DNA from: Mucilaginibacter sp. KACC 22773
GTDB taxonomy: Bacteria > Bacteroidota > Bacteroidia > Sphingobacteriales > Sphingobacteriaceae
Length of the DNA: 64,000 nt
NCBI RefSeq assembly: GCF_028736215.1
Contig: NZ_CP117883.1
Location: 6,634,001-6,698,000 of the forward strand
Direction of reading: 5' to 3'
Shown here: piece after piece, positions 8,182-16,877 of the stretch
Position numbering within the stretch: the stretch's first letter is position 1
Layout of the letters: each line of letters starts with the position of its first letter
Notes under the pieces: generated by a model
Told to the model about the DNA's origin: nothing
Database searches by the model: none
The model's input: only the letters and a program-made list of their open reading frames with translations
Translations under genes and position numbers: made by a program

Positions 8182-10161
8182 TCAATACCCCAGCAATTTC
8201 TCCATTATCTTGGCAAGTCTTGCTTTGGCCAAAAACTGGTCTTCCAGTGCTTTATTCATGGGGATGGCCGTATCCAGGCTTCCGCAGCGCATTACCGGGG
8301 CATCCAGACATTTAAAGCAATGTTCGGCAATGTGGGCTGCTATTTCGGCGCCGAAGCCGCTGGTGAGGGTATCCTCATGCAGCACCAGGGCCCGGCCGGT
8401 TTTCTTTACGCTTTGTTCAACGGCGTTCTTATCCCATGGCAGCAGGCTGCGCAGGTCGATGACCTCTAAGGATAATTCAGGATGTTTGGCCGCGTACTCC
8501 AGCGCCCAGTGTACGCCCAAACCAAAGGTGATGATGGTAGCTTTTTCGCCTTGTTGCACAATATTGGCTTTACCAATTTCTATCAGCACATCATTATCCG
8601 GCACCTCGCCGCTTATGCTGCGGTACAGATATTTATGCTCAAAGTAAATGACTGGGTTAGGGTCGTCAATTGCTGCCAGCAACAGGCCCTTGGCATCGGC
8701 CGGAAAAGCGGGGTAAACTACCTTCAACCCTGGCGTTTTTGTAAACCAGGCCTCGTTGCTTTGCGAGTGGAAAGGCCCGGCACCGGTGCCTGCGCCGGTT
8801 GGCATACGTACAACCATATCAACGGCCTGCGCCCAGCGGTAATGGGTTTTGGCCAGGTTATTAATAATCTGGTTAAATCCGCAGGTAACAAAATCGGCAA
8901 ACTGCATTTCAACAATAGCTTTGTAGCCGTTGAGCGCTAAGCCCATACCCGCGCCAACAATGCCCGATTCGCAGATGGGGGTGTTGCGTACGCGGCCTTT
9001 ACCAAATTCTTCTACAAAGCCCTGGGTTATTTTAAATGCGCCGCCATATTCGGCAATATCCTGCCCCATAACTACCAGGTTTGGATACTTGCGCATCCCC
9101 TGGCGCATGCCGTCGCTTATAGCATCTATATACCGCTTATTGGTTGCCGGGCTTGCCGGTGGTTGGCTTGCCGGGAATTGATAAGGCCGGTACATATCGG
9201 CCACTTCGGTTTCAATATCCGGCACAATATCAGCCTCGCTGTAAACCTTTTCAAATTCCGATTCAATAAGCGTGGTAAACTCTTTCCTGATAATAGGAAT
9301 CCATTCAGGCAGCAGCACGCGTTCATTCAATAAATATTTCTCGAAATTAGCCAGCGGGTCTTTAGCACCCCACCACTCAAATAAGTTTTGCGGTACATAT
9401 TTAGTACCCGAAGCTTCTTCGTGGCCGCGCATCCTGAAGGTCATGCATTCCAGCAAAACCGGTCTGGGGTTTGCTCCAATGCTGTTTTTTATATCCGTTA
9501 TGGTATGGTACACCTCTAAAATATTGTTGCCATCAATACGGCGGCCCTCCATGCCGTAGCCTATAGCTTTATCAACCAGCTGGGTGCAATGATATTGCTC
9601 GTTTGTAGGGGTTGATAAGCCGTAACCATTGTTCTCGATAAGGAAAATAACAGGCAAATTCCAAACCGCCGCAATATTTAAAGCCTCATGAAAATCCCCT
9701 TCGCTGGTAGCTCCTTCGCCGGTATAAACCAGGGTGGTTTTATGCCGGTTAGATAATACATCAGCCAGTGCTATGCCGTCGGCTAAGGCCAACTGTGGCC
9801 CCAGGTGCGATATCATCCCAATGATCTTATATTCCTGTGTGCCGAAATGAAAAGACCTATCGCGCCCCTTGGTAAAACCCGATGGCTTGCCCTGCCATTG
9901 CGCCATTAACCGCGAAAGCGGGATATTACGCGTTGTAAAAACACCCAGGTTGCGGTGCATAGGCAAAATATACTCATCGTCGGCCATGGCCAGGGTACTG
10001 CCAACGGCAATGGCTTCCTGCCCTATGCCCGAAAACCATTTGCCAATGCGGCCCTGCCTTAACAGGATGAGCATTTTCTCCTCGACCATGCGTGGCAGCA
10101 ACAGTTTTCTGTAAAAAGACAGCAACGTGTCGTTATCAAGGTATTTACGATCAAAAATCAT
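8182..10161 (-). CDS. Fused alpha/beta thiamine-diphosphate 2-oxoacid dehydrogenase E1 (branched-chain or pyruvate type)
   Basis: 659 residues. Residues ~1-320 are an E1 alpha domain with the thiamine-diphosphate motif GEGATSEGDFHEALN...ENN (the usual GDG is GEG here) and the QEAIAVGSTLAM region. Residues ~335-659 are an E1 beta domain (GQDIAEYGGAFKITQG, RMPTGAGTGAGPFHSQ, DLRSLLPWD). The enzyme decarboxylates a 2-oxoacid and transfers the acyl group to the lipoyl E2. Fusion of the two subunits in one chain is common in Bacteroidota. Substrate (branched-chain 2-oxoacids versus pyruvate) cannot be fixed from sequence alone. No E2 or E3 gene is adjacent. Confidence 0.9.
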   Translation of the reverse strand: MIFDRKYLDNDTLLSFYRKLLLPRMVEEKMLILLRQGRIGKWFSGIGQEAIAVGSTLAMADDEYILPMHRNLGVFTTRNIPLSRLMAQWQGKPSGFTKGRDRSFHFGTQEYKIIGMISHLGPQLALADGIALADVLSNRHKTTLVYTGEGATSEGDFHEALNIAAVWNLPVIFLIENNGYGLSTPTNEQYHCTQLVDKAIGYGMEGRRIDGNNILEVYHTITDIKNSIGANPRPVLLECMTFRMRGHEEASGTKYVPQNLFEWWGAKDPLANFEKYLLNERVLLPEWIPIIRKEFTTLIESEFEKVYSEADIVPDIETEVADMYRPYQFPASQPPASPATNKRYIDAISDGMRQGMRKYPNLVVMGQDIAEYGGAFKITQGFVEEFGKGRVRNTPICESGIVGAGMGLALNGYKAIVEMQFADFVTCGFNQIINNLAKTHYRWAQAVDMVVRMPTGAGTGAGPFHSQSNEAWFTKTPGLKVVYPAFPADAKGLLLAAIDDPNPVIYFEHKYLYRSISGEVPDNDVLIEIGKANIVQQGEKATIITFGLGVHWALEYAAKHPELSLEVIDLRSLLPWDKNAVEQSVKKTGRALVLHEDTLTSGFGAEIAAHIAEHCFKCLDAPVMRCGSLDTAIPMNKALEDQFLAKARLAKIMEKLLGY

Positions 10162-10238
10162 AAGGTAAAACTACTGAAGTTTTTAAATGGCAAGGCCTTC
10201 AACAAGGTCAAAAAATAATTTTTTCGGGTTAAACTTTG

Positions 10239-10246
10239 TATGTTTG
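10239..10246 (+). promoter_or_regulatory. Bacteroidota-type -7 promoter element
   Basis: TATGTTTG matches the TAnnTTTG consensus exactly and lies 20 bp upstream of the ATG at 10267. It would give a very short leader. The -33 element is not clear. Confidence 0.5.
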
Positions 10247-10266
10247 GTAATTCCTAACTAAAAACG

Positions 10267-11118
10267 ATGAAACGATTTGTATATTTAATATTGGCGGTAT
10301 TGTTGATCATTGGTTTTACGGCCTACGCGCAAGATTTCTTTTTATTGCCCGGCAGTTTCTATATGAAAAAAGGCGATAACATTAACCTGCACTTGTTAAG
10401 CGGCAATGAATTTGCAAAGGAGGGGGAGTACAAATACGACGGCGCCAAGATCTCGAAATTTGTATTGTACGAAGGAAAGAAACAGACCGACCTGAGCAAA
10501 TTGCCAAAAGATACGGCATCAAATATATTAAACTACAAACTGGAAAGCCCTGGTTTAGCTACCATCGAAGTCATCAAAAGTGAGAATGTAGAATCGGAAA
10601 GAAACAAGTTTTTAAAATACCTGAGCAGCGAAGGGCTTGACCAAATTGCCGAAGAGGCAAAAGCCAACAATCAGCAATACTTTGTAGAAAAAACAACCCG
10701 CTACTTAAAAACACTGGTAACTGTTGATAAACCAACCGACCGGGATTTTGAAAAGCCACTGAACGAGGAATACGAAATTGTTATTAAACAAAACCCCTAC
10801 AAAGCCGATTACGGCGATGATGTTACTGCCGAGGTTCTTTTTCATGGCAAGCCGTTGAAAGACGCTGTGGTTATTTTGTACGTAAAAACAATTAACGGCA
10901 ATGTTTATCCCCAGAAATTGAGCGCTGATGCAAGTGGGCTTATATTTTTTAAACTAAGCCGCGAAGGGATATACATGTTAAGCTCGGTACATATTGAAGC
11001 ATCGAAAGACAAAAATGCCGATTTTGAAAGTTGGGGAACCACCTTCACTTTTGCTTTTACCAATAACGGCAGCATGCCCGATACCTACCGCGAATTTGGC
11101 TTCGGCAACAAGCATTAA
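10267..11118 (+). CDS. DUF4198-type periplasmic protein
   Basis: 283 residues with a signal peptide ending at TAYAQ. The mature protein starts DFFLLPGSFYMKKGDNINLHL, the usual opening of DUF4198/NikM-like proteins (here FLLP replaces the metal-binding HxxxxxP style start). It continues to an Ig-like region around 180-260 (YGDDVTAEVLFHGKPLKDAVVILY, followed by an ADASGLIFFKLSREGIYML strand pair). Family members are periplasmic and often linked to metal uptake, but no transporter is adjacent, so no function is assigned. It is divergent from the E1 gene. Confidence 0.65.
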   Translation: MKRFVYLILAVLLIIGFTAYAQDFFLLPGSFYMKKGDNINLHLLSGNEFAKEGEYKYDGAKISKFVLYEGKKQTDLSKLPKDTASNILNYKLESPGLATIEVIKSENVESERNKFLKYLSSEGLDQIAEEAKANNQQYFVEKTTRYLKTLVTVDKPTDRDFEKPLNEEYEIVIKQNPYKADYGDDVTAEVLFHGKPLKDAVVILYVKTINGNVYPQKLSADASGLIFFKLSREGIYMLSSVHIEASKDKNADFESWGTTFTFAFTNNGSMPDTYREFGFGNKH

Positions 11119-11134
11119 AGTATAATCGATTTAT

Positions 11135-11215
11135 ATATCCAACACCGAACTTCCAATATCGAATAATGAAGTGAAAATCTCGGTGTTGGATATTCAACAT
11201 TCATTATTCGATATT
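11135..11215. repeat. Intergenic element with two interleaved inverted repeats
   Basis: Arm A is ATATCCAACACCGA (11135-11148), with its exact complement at 11180-11193. Arm B is AATATCGAATAATGA (11155-11169), with its exact complement at 11201-11215. The order A-B-A'-B' is interleaved, so both stems cannot form as a simple hairpin. A related copy is at 31266-31334. It also separates two convergent genes. Confidence 0.7.
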
Positions 11216-11243
11216 ATTTGCGCTTATCTTAATCACACTGGGC

Positions 11244-11798
11244 TTAGGCCCCATGATGCACGCCTTCGGCAATCTCTTCAATGGCTTTTCGGTTAAAGGC
11301 ATCCAGGTCGGCTGGGGTGCGGCTTGTTACCAGGCCGTTGTCAACCACAACCTCTTCGTCAACCCAATCAGCACCTGCATTTATCAGGTCGGTTTTTAAA
11401 GACGGATAGGAAGTAAGGCGGCGGCCATTAATCAATCCTGTTTCAATAAGCACCTGCGGGCCATGGCAAATGGCTGCTACCGGTTTCCCTTCATCTAAAA
11501 ATGCTGATGCAAAAGCTATCGCATCTTTATTTTGTCTTAACTTATCGGGGTTTAGTACGCCACCAGGCAAAACCAACGCGTCATAATCATCGGGGCTCAC
11601 TTCGCTCAGTTGTTTATTTACATTAATTTCGATACCCCAGTTGGTTTTGTCCCACGCTTTTATTTTGCCTGCTTTAGGCGATATCACATGAACAGTTGCC
11701 CCTGCTGCTTCCAGGGCTGCTTTTGGGCTTGTTAACTCAACCTGTTCAAATCCTTCTTCGGTAAGGATAGCTACCTTACGATCATTTAAACTTGCCAT
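11244..11798 (-). CDS. PfpI/YhbO-type DJ-1 superfamily protein
   Basis: 184 residues. The family carries a nucleophile elbow, here AAICHGPQVL with Cys111-His112, and a conserved acidic residue near the N-terminus (TEEGFEQVEL). The LPGG turn at ~78-80 and the C-terminal SRTPADLDAFNRKAIEEI are typical. Members have been described as proteases, deglycases or stress chaperones, and the activity is disputed. It lies 108 bp downstream of the LysR gene on the same strand and may share its transcript. Confidence 0.88.
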   Translation of the reverse strand: MASLNDRKVAILTEEGFEQVELTSPKAALEAAGATVHVISPKAGKIKAWDKTNWGIEINVNKQLSEVSPDDYDALVLPGGVLNPDKLRQNKDAIAFASAFLDEGKPVAAICHGPQVLIETGLINGRRLTSYPSLKTDLINAGADWVDEEVVVDNGLVTSRTPADLDAFNRKAIEEIAEGVHHGA

Positions 11799-11906
11799 AA
11801 CTGTATTTTTAATTATTACTATAATAAATTAAGTGCAATATAAATACAGGCCAACGATTAGATGGTTTCAGGTATTTTAAAATAACAAAAGTGAACTTTT
11901 AAGGTA

Positions 11907-12809
11907 CTATCTATCAGCTATATGCCCCAATGCATAATTGATAAAGTTACTCGTAAGCCCATAATCTTCCGTTCCCTTACGGCGGATAAAAAAGAAATCG
12001 CGGGTAATTTTCAGGCCTTCGATGGGTACTTCAACCAGGTCGCCTTCGGCCAACTGGCGGATGATAGAAGGGCGGGGCATAAAACCCAGGCACTGATCGG
12101 CCAGTAAGAAGTTTTTAAGTGCTTCGGTGCCGCCAAGGCGGATTTTTACTGATAGGTCGGCCGGTTTTATATGCAGCGCCGATAGTGATTTTAAAACCGC
12201 GTTTAGCGTACCAGAGCCGCGCTCGCGCACGGCTAACGGCGTCTTAACAAACTGCTTTAACGTTAGCGATTTGCCGGCCAGCGGGCTTTTTGCTGAGCAT
12301 ACCGGGATCACCTCGTCGCTCATGAAAGGATTGTAGGATACAGTTGTGAGCTTATTATCAACCTCGATGATGCCGATATCAACCTCGTGATTCAGTAATG
12401 CATTCAGGATATATTCGGAGTTACGGTTCACCAATTGTACATCTACATTGGCGTACTCGCGCTGAAAACCCGATAGTATTGATGGTAAAATATATAGTGC
12501 AATGGTGGTGCTGGCCCCTAAGCGCAAATGGCCTGCAGCTTGTGACAGGTTACTGAGTACCGAGAGATCGTATTCAATTTTGCGTTCAATTTCGGTGGCT
12601 TGCTGCAGGTATTCGTTCAGTTTACTGCCCGCTTCGGTAAGCAGTATGCTGTTGCCTTTGCGCTCAAATAAGGGTACTTTATACTGATCTTCCAGGGCCT
12701 TAATATGCTTGCTTATAGCGGGCTGCGTTACAAACAGCACCTGTGCAGCTTTTGAGAAACTCAAATTGGCGGCAACTTCCATAAAAACACGGTGGGCGAA
12801 GGATATCAT
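11907..12809 (-). CDS. LysR-family transcriptional regulator
   Basis: 300 residues. The N-terminal winged helix-turn-helix is clear (FMEVAANLSFSKAAQVLFVT, QPAISKHIKALE, LFERKGNSILLTEAG). The rest is a periplasmic-binding-like effector domain (LRLGASTTIALYILPSIL, GIIEVDN, AVRERGSGT). The ATG overlaps the hicA stop as ATGA, so it is likely translated by coupling to a toxin-antitoxin operon. That is an unusual arrangement for a LysR gene, which is more often divergent from its target. Confidence 0.92.
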   Translation of the reverse strand: MISFAHRVFMEVAANLSFSKAAQVLFVTQPAISKHIKALEDQYKVPLFERKGNSILLTEAGSKLNEYLQQATEIERKIEYDLSVLSNLSQAAGHLRLGASTTIALYILPSILSGFQREYANVDVQLVNRNSEYILNALLNHEVDIGIIEVDNKLTTVSYNPFMSDEVIPVCSAKSPLAGKSLTLKQFVKTPLAVRERGSGTLNAVLKSLSALHIKPADLSVKIRLGGTEALKNFLLADQCLGFMPRPSIIRQLAEGDLVEVPIEGLKITRDFFFIRRKGTEDYGLTSNFINYALGHIADR

Positions 12810-13054
12810 AGTTTATTTATTATATCCTCTTTGCTGATTTTTAGTTGAGAAGAAACATCGTTTATTATAGACATAAGAGTTCCCAATTTAATAGGATTGT
12901 GATTAGGTATGGTAATACTTTTGGCCCCTTCATCCGTTGTGGCCAAAGACATCCTTATATGACTACCAACTTGACGAATAACCTTGTATCCGTATTTGGA
13001 CAACAACTTTACCAAGTCGCTACCAGACACATCTCTTGGTGCTTTAGGAGACAT
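12806..13054 (-). CDS. hicA: HicA-type mRNA interferase toxin
   Basis: 82 residues. HicA toxins are small double-stranded-RNA-binding-fold proteins with a catalytic His in a GSHxR motif. Here GSHIRM is at ~36-41 and the C-terminal IPNHNPIKLGTLMSIIND motif follows. It lies 12 bp after hicB. Its last four bases overlap the LysR start codon. Length and motif order match the family. Confidence 0.88.
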   Translation of the reverse strand: MSPKAPRDVSGSDLVKLLSKYGYKVIRQVGSHIRMSLATTDEGAKSITIPNHNPIKLGTLMSIINDVSSQLKISKEDIINKL

Positions 13055-13066
13055 AATTACTTATAA

Positions 13067-13279
13067 TTAAACGGTAATTATTTCTTCTTTTACGAGGTGT
13101 AAGCGGATAATTTTGGGCAGATTATCATCGTCAAAATGACACTGTACGGCTTCTCGAATGTTTCCTTTAAGTTCGTCCATTGTGTCGCCTTGAGTATAAA
13201 TAGATTCACCTATGGCTCTGGCGTTGTAACCTCCCTCAATCGCTTCTTCTACTAAGAAAAATACTTCATTCATATTCAA
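13067..13279 (-). CDS. hicB: HicB-type antitoxin
   Basis: 70 residues. The partial RNase-H-like HicB fold is visible: FLVEEAIEGGYNARAIGESIYTQGDTMDELKGNIREAV, then a short C-terminal tail. There is no separate DNA-binding domain after it, so this is the short HicB type. It precedes hicA, the usual antitoxin-first order of this subgroup. The preceding hypothetical gene ends 26 bp upstream on the same strand. Confidence 0.85.
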   Translation of the reverse strand: MNMNEVFFLVEEAIEGGYNARAIGESIYTQGDTMDELKGNIREAVQCHFDDDNLPKIIRLHLVKEEIITV

Positions 13280-13305
13280 ATTTATTGAAAATTTATGATT
13301 AATTC

Positions 13306-14088
13306 TTAACTCTTTACTTTCTCGAAAAACCTTCCGGTAAATTTATAGGTGATAAACTTGCGGGTCATTTTGCCGCTGAAATCAACCAGGGGGGTATGTA
13401 TGGTTTTTGTAGTATGATCAAATGTGATGCTCGGGAAAGTATCCCAATCGGCTACCGATTGCAGGTTGTATTCATAATACAAACGGCTTAATACTGCCGT
13501 AGGGGTTTTTACCATAGGTACGCGGCCGTTCAGCACACCTTTTTCAATGGCATAAGCCCGAATACCCTGCCCGGCTTTACTGGCCGACATTACCGAGTTA
13601 TAAACTGCCATATACATGGTTTTGTTATTGGCCGTAAACGTATAAATCTTCGGGAACCAGTAAGCTTCCTTGCCCGGTGGGTCCATTTTTAAGAGCGATA
13701 GCGTTTGACCGTTAACTTTGTATTGCAGTATGTTATCAAAATCGTACCCGCCATTGCCCAGCCGGGTATCCCAGGAATAGGTACGGAACATGCCATCTGA
13801 CGAAGTTGCGATAACCATCCTCTCTTTTACCAGCGATGTGAATTTTAAATCGATAGTAAAGGGGTATTTAGCAGTATAATATTTAAGCTTAAAGGCAAAG
13901 ATGCTGTTCATCTTTTTTAAGGAATCAATGGCTTTCCATTCTTTTTTATGCGTGCCATAGTAATTAACGCGCTTAAAAACACGTAACAGGTCATTCTCAA
14001 TAGCCTGCGGACTACTAATAGTTTGGGCAGACAGATTGGCTGCGATAAAACAGCAACATAAAACAACGACGAGCTTAAGGGCTTTCAT
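13306..14088 (-). CDS. Secreted protein of unknown function
   Basis: 260 residues from the ATG at 14088, chosen because it starts a good signal peptide (MKALKLVVVLCCCFIAANLSAQ). The frame stays open ten codons further. The mature part is rich in aromatic residues and short strands (FRTYSWDTRLGNGGYDFDNILQYKVNGQ, KIYTFTANNKTMYMAVYNSVMSAS), suggesting a periplasmic or surface beta-rich protein. I do not recognise a family. It lies 26 bp upstream of hicB and may be cotranscribed with it. Confidence 0.6.
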   Translation of the reverse strand: MKALKLVVVLCCCFIAANLSAQTISSPQAIENDLLRVFKRVNYYGTHKKEWKAIDSLKKMNSIFAFKLKYYTAKYPFTIDLKFTSLVKERMVIATSSDGMFRTYSWDTRLGNGGYDFDNILQYKVNGQTLSLLKMDPPGKEAYWFPKIYTFTANNKTMYMAVYNSVMSASKAGQGIRAYAIEKGVLNGRVPMVKTPTAVLSRLYYEYNLQSVADWDTFPSITFDHTTKTIHTPLVDFSGKMTRKFITYKFTGRFFEKVKS

Positions 14089-14177
14089 TGGTAACAAGAT
14101 AGTAAAAAACAGATGCAATTATAAATAATAGTTGAAATTTATAACTATTACTTGGTTCCGCCTTTTCGATCGCTATG

Positions 14178-14630
14178 TTAAACTATATTTTTTATATAAT
14201 CTTTAACAGGTTCATAAGTCAAATTATATTTGTGGTTCAATATCTTTTCACAAAAAGCGGTTTCAGCTCGCAAGTAAGAGAGAAAAACATGTTCTGCTTC
14301 TATATCAATGCTGTGACATCTCTTAGCTTCCACATATGTAAGTTTTAAAATGTACTCCGTTTTTTTTGTGAAAGGTATTTTTCTATCCGTGATAGGAATA
14401 TTTAGCGAATCAAAAGAACGCTCAACATCTTCAATTAATTCAAATAAATTAACCTTGAAGTGCTTAAAGATTTTAAGTACGATATTTTTATCTGGATTTT
14501 TTATGCATTCATCTATAATAGCTAACAGCAAATGTTCAGGTTCAATGAAACTATATCTAAATTGAACGGCTAGCCTTCCCGATGATTGAATAATACTTCG
14601 TGTTAAGTCAGAAAAGTTTATGTTTTCCAT
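14178..14630 (-). CDS. Stand-alone Clp N-terminal-domain protein
   Basis: 150 residues from the ATG at 14630. A longer frame to 14678 has no family support. The sequence resembles the two-repeat N-domain of ClpC/ClpA: FSDLTRSIIQSSGRLAVQFRYSFIEPEHLLLAIIDE for the first repeat, and FTKKTEYILKLTYVEAKRCHSIDIEAEHVFLSYLR for the second. No AAA+ domain follows. Such free N-domains could act as adaptor or decoy for a Clp ATPase, but this is inference. It is monocistronic, between a secreted protein and the COG3014 operon. Confidence 0.7.
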   Translation of the reverse strand: MENINFSDLTRSIIQSSGRLAVQFRYSFIEPEHLLLAIIDECIKNPDKNIVLKIFKHFKVNLFELIEDVERSFDSLNIPITDRKIPFTKKTEYILKLTYVEAKRCHSIDIEAEHVFLSYLRAETAFCEKILNHKYNLTYEPVKDYIKNIV

Positions 14631-14761
14631 TTTTAAATATAACTCAAACTCAGCAGATGAATGAGAACGCCGGAGCAATCAAACTATCGTAAATAAAAAT
14701 AGGGATAATTGCAATTCATCCCCATTTATCGGCTTAAATAATATAGTTATAAATATGTGCC

Positions 14762-16183
14762 CTACCGTAACGTTGCATAATTATAAAACTGCATCGTTCC
14801 GTTACCTTGTATCTCAATTGTTTTGGTTTCGGCAACGCCCTGGGCATTTTTTAGGGTTATACTTACTTTGTTAGCCCCCTTTTGCAGCAGGACGCGGGCA
14901 TAAGAAATAGATGAAGGCAGGGACTGCCAGTTACGCGTATCGGCCTTTTCAGATAACAGGCTGTATAGTTGTACGCCATACCCCAGCCCCTCTAAAACGC
15001 CGTTTGTTTTACCATCGCTTGTGGCCGCGGCACGCAAGCCATATTCGGCCATTTTTTTAACAGCAAGCCTCGCAAGCACTTTGCCCAGTTCTTTTAAAGT
15101 ACGTTGCTGCAGCGTTTTAAAAGCCAGCTCATTAATATCTTCGGCTTTTTCAAAAGGTACTTGTTCATTATTGACACTGATGCTGCCGCTTAAATAATAA
15201 GGCGTTTGGGCAATATATTTTGGAAAAGCTACCCGCAAACTTTCAACTGATTTCAGGTTCACCCTATTCCTGTCGCCGCTATAATTAAAGGGGATCTCTA
15301 AACCGGCACCGTTAACAAAAAACAACCCGCCATCGCTATGCCTTACCATGCTAAAAAATAAATCTTCCTGTGTTTTAACCGGCGCAAGGCCGTTTTCCCA
15401 AAACAAGATCAGCACGCCGCCTTCGGTGGGTTTACCAAGAGTGTATGGAATACCAAATGTTTTCTCAAACTGATCGGCCTCGGTTGTAAAGCCGTTCAAC
15501 ATGGCGGTCCTGATCACATCCTCCTTTAATCTCATAGGCATCGGCGTACCATAATAGGCTTGATCGGGGTTTTTCAGGTAGATCTCGGCAGCGTTACGGT
15601 ATGATATAAAGGCATTGTTTACATCGTTATTACGTTCGTAAAGCATGCCCTGGAACATTAGGGCAAAGGCATCGTTTGAGTAACGATTGTCTTTATTGTT
15701 AAATTTATCGCCCTGGTCCTGCGCCTGCAGGGTGATGCGGCGGGCCTCCACGATGGCATCTTCAATATTGTTCAGATAAAGGTAATTCAGCGCCTTGTAA
15801 TAGTGGATCATAAATTTTTCAAAATCCTCGCCTTTATATGTTTGCGACATCGAGTTAACCAATAAACCAACGGCCGCGTCGGCAACACCTGTTAAACCAC
15901 TGTCAAGTAACTGATCGGCATTGTTAAAGTACTTATTGCTTTCCTCGTATTCTCCTCTGAGATGCGTTACCCGCCCTTTCTCCATCAGGTACAGGAGTTT
16001 ATTGCGCGGCTTTTGAATAAGGCCATTATTATCCAGGTCTTTTTCGGCCTGGGGGTAATTACCTGCGTAAACATTTTTGTAATAGGATGTCAGGCTTTGG
16101 TTATAAGTGGTACAACCAAATAAAAAAAGCATCACCCCTATAACAGGTGATGCGCGGAAAAAACGCGTACGTATGTTTATCAT
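14762..16183 (-). CDS. COG3014-family lipoprotein
   Basis: 473 residues. A lipoprotein signal (VIGVMLFLFGCTTYNQ) is followed by a helical TPR-like region (residues ~40-215: YAGNYPQAEKDL, YEESNKYFNNADQL, ALNYLYLNNIEDAIVEARR). A C-terminal domain contains GGVLILFWENGLAPVKTQE and GYGVQLYSLLSEKADTRNWQSLP. The COG3014 family is poorly characterised and commonly neighbours LpoB-like genes. Here it follows an LpoB gene by 53 bp on the same strand, suggesting a shared envelope role. Confidence 0.8.
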   Translation of the reverse strand: MINIRTRFFRASPVIGVMLFLFGCTTYNQSLTSYYKNVYAGNYPQAEKDLDNNGLIQKPRNKLLYLMEKGRVTHLRGEYEESNKYFNNADQLLDSGLTGVADAAVGLLVNSMSQTYKGEDFEKFMIHYYKALNYLYLNNIEDAIVEARRITLQAQDQGDKFNNKDNRYSNDAFALMFQGMLYERNNDVNNAFISYRNAAEIYLKNPDQAYYGTPMPMRLKEDVIRTAMLNGFTTEADQFEKTFGIPYTLGKPTEGGVLILFWENGLAPVKTQEDLFFSMVRHSDGGLFFVNGAGLEIPFNYSGDRNRVNLKSVESLRVAFPKYIAQTPYYLSGSISVNNEQVPFEKAEDINELAFKTLQQRTLKELGKVLARLAVKKMAEYGLRAAATSDGKTNGVLEGLGYGVQLYSLLSEKADTRNWQSLPSSISYARVLLQKGANKVSITLKNAQGVAETKTIEIQGNGTMQFYNYATLR

Positions 16184-16236
16184 TTTAAGCTATAAGGAAC
16201 CCTGAACATGGCGTACCAGCGACAAGGCTTACTTAA

Positions 16237-16830
16237 TTAATTTTTTACGTATTTGGCTATTTTTTTCTCCCCTATCCAAACCACTTCGTTTGTTTGAATA
16301 TTGGTAAGCTCGAGGTTTACCTGGTAGTAAACTACTTTTTGACGCTTGTGCGAATCAACAATAGAATTGATAGAGCCTTGCAGGATATAATCGGCACCAT
16401 TCTCTAACCCAAATTGTTTCATGCTTGACACGGTTGCATTGGTTTGCTGGTCGGCTTTTTCGGCACGCAGTTCTTCACGTTTTTTACCACCCTGTACCAA
16501 ACGAACCTTTTGGGTTTGGATAAATGAGCTTTCAATATCCTTTAAAAAAGTTTCAGCATCAATATGTTCATGGCTTTTGTTTTGCACAAAACCCACAATT
16601 ACTACTGGCTTTTTGCCCTGATGATCGGCTTGATGAGTTTCGATCCAGCTTGCGCCTAAAATTTTGCCGGTTAGTTCTTCGGCCGCCATCCGGGAGTCGC
16701 TGTTATTCCAGTTGCCGCTTACATCTATAGTTTGATCGGTGCTTATGCGTGTTACCTGCCTTGAGCATGAAGCTGCAAAAAGTGTTGAAGCTGCAAGTGC
16801 AGCAATGGTTAAAATGTTATTAAATTTCAT
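16237..16830 (-). CDS. LpoB-like lipoprotein (penicillin-binding protein activator)
   Basis: 197 residues. The N-terminus is a lipoprotein signal (LAASTLFAASCSRQ, Cys22). The domain carries the LpoB-like features: VDVSGNWNNSDSRMAAEELTG-type opening (here IDVSGNWNNSD), KKPVVIVGFVQNKSHEHIDAETF, and GADYILQGSINSIVD. In gammaproteobacteria LpoB activates the bifunctional PBP1b. In Bacteroidota the partner is not established. It lies between the Gly-rich secreted protein and the COG3014 lipoprotein, as part of a three-gene run. Confidence 0.82.
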   Translation of the reverse strand: MKFNNILTIAALAASTLFAASCSRQVTRISTDQTIDVSGNWNNSDSRMAAEELTGKILGASWIETHQADHQGKKPVVIVGFVQNKSHEHIDAETFLKDIESSFIQTQKVRLVQGGKKREELRAEKADQQTNATVSSMKQFGLENGADYILQGSINSIVDSHKRQKVVYYQVNLELTNIQTNEVVWIGEKKIAKYVKN

Positions 16831-16877
16831 TGATAGTAGGTTGTTAAATTATGATAATAAGTGATGCGTGGTGCTGT

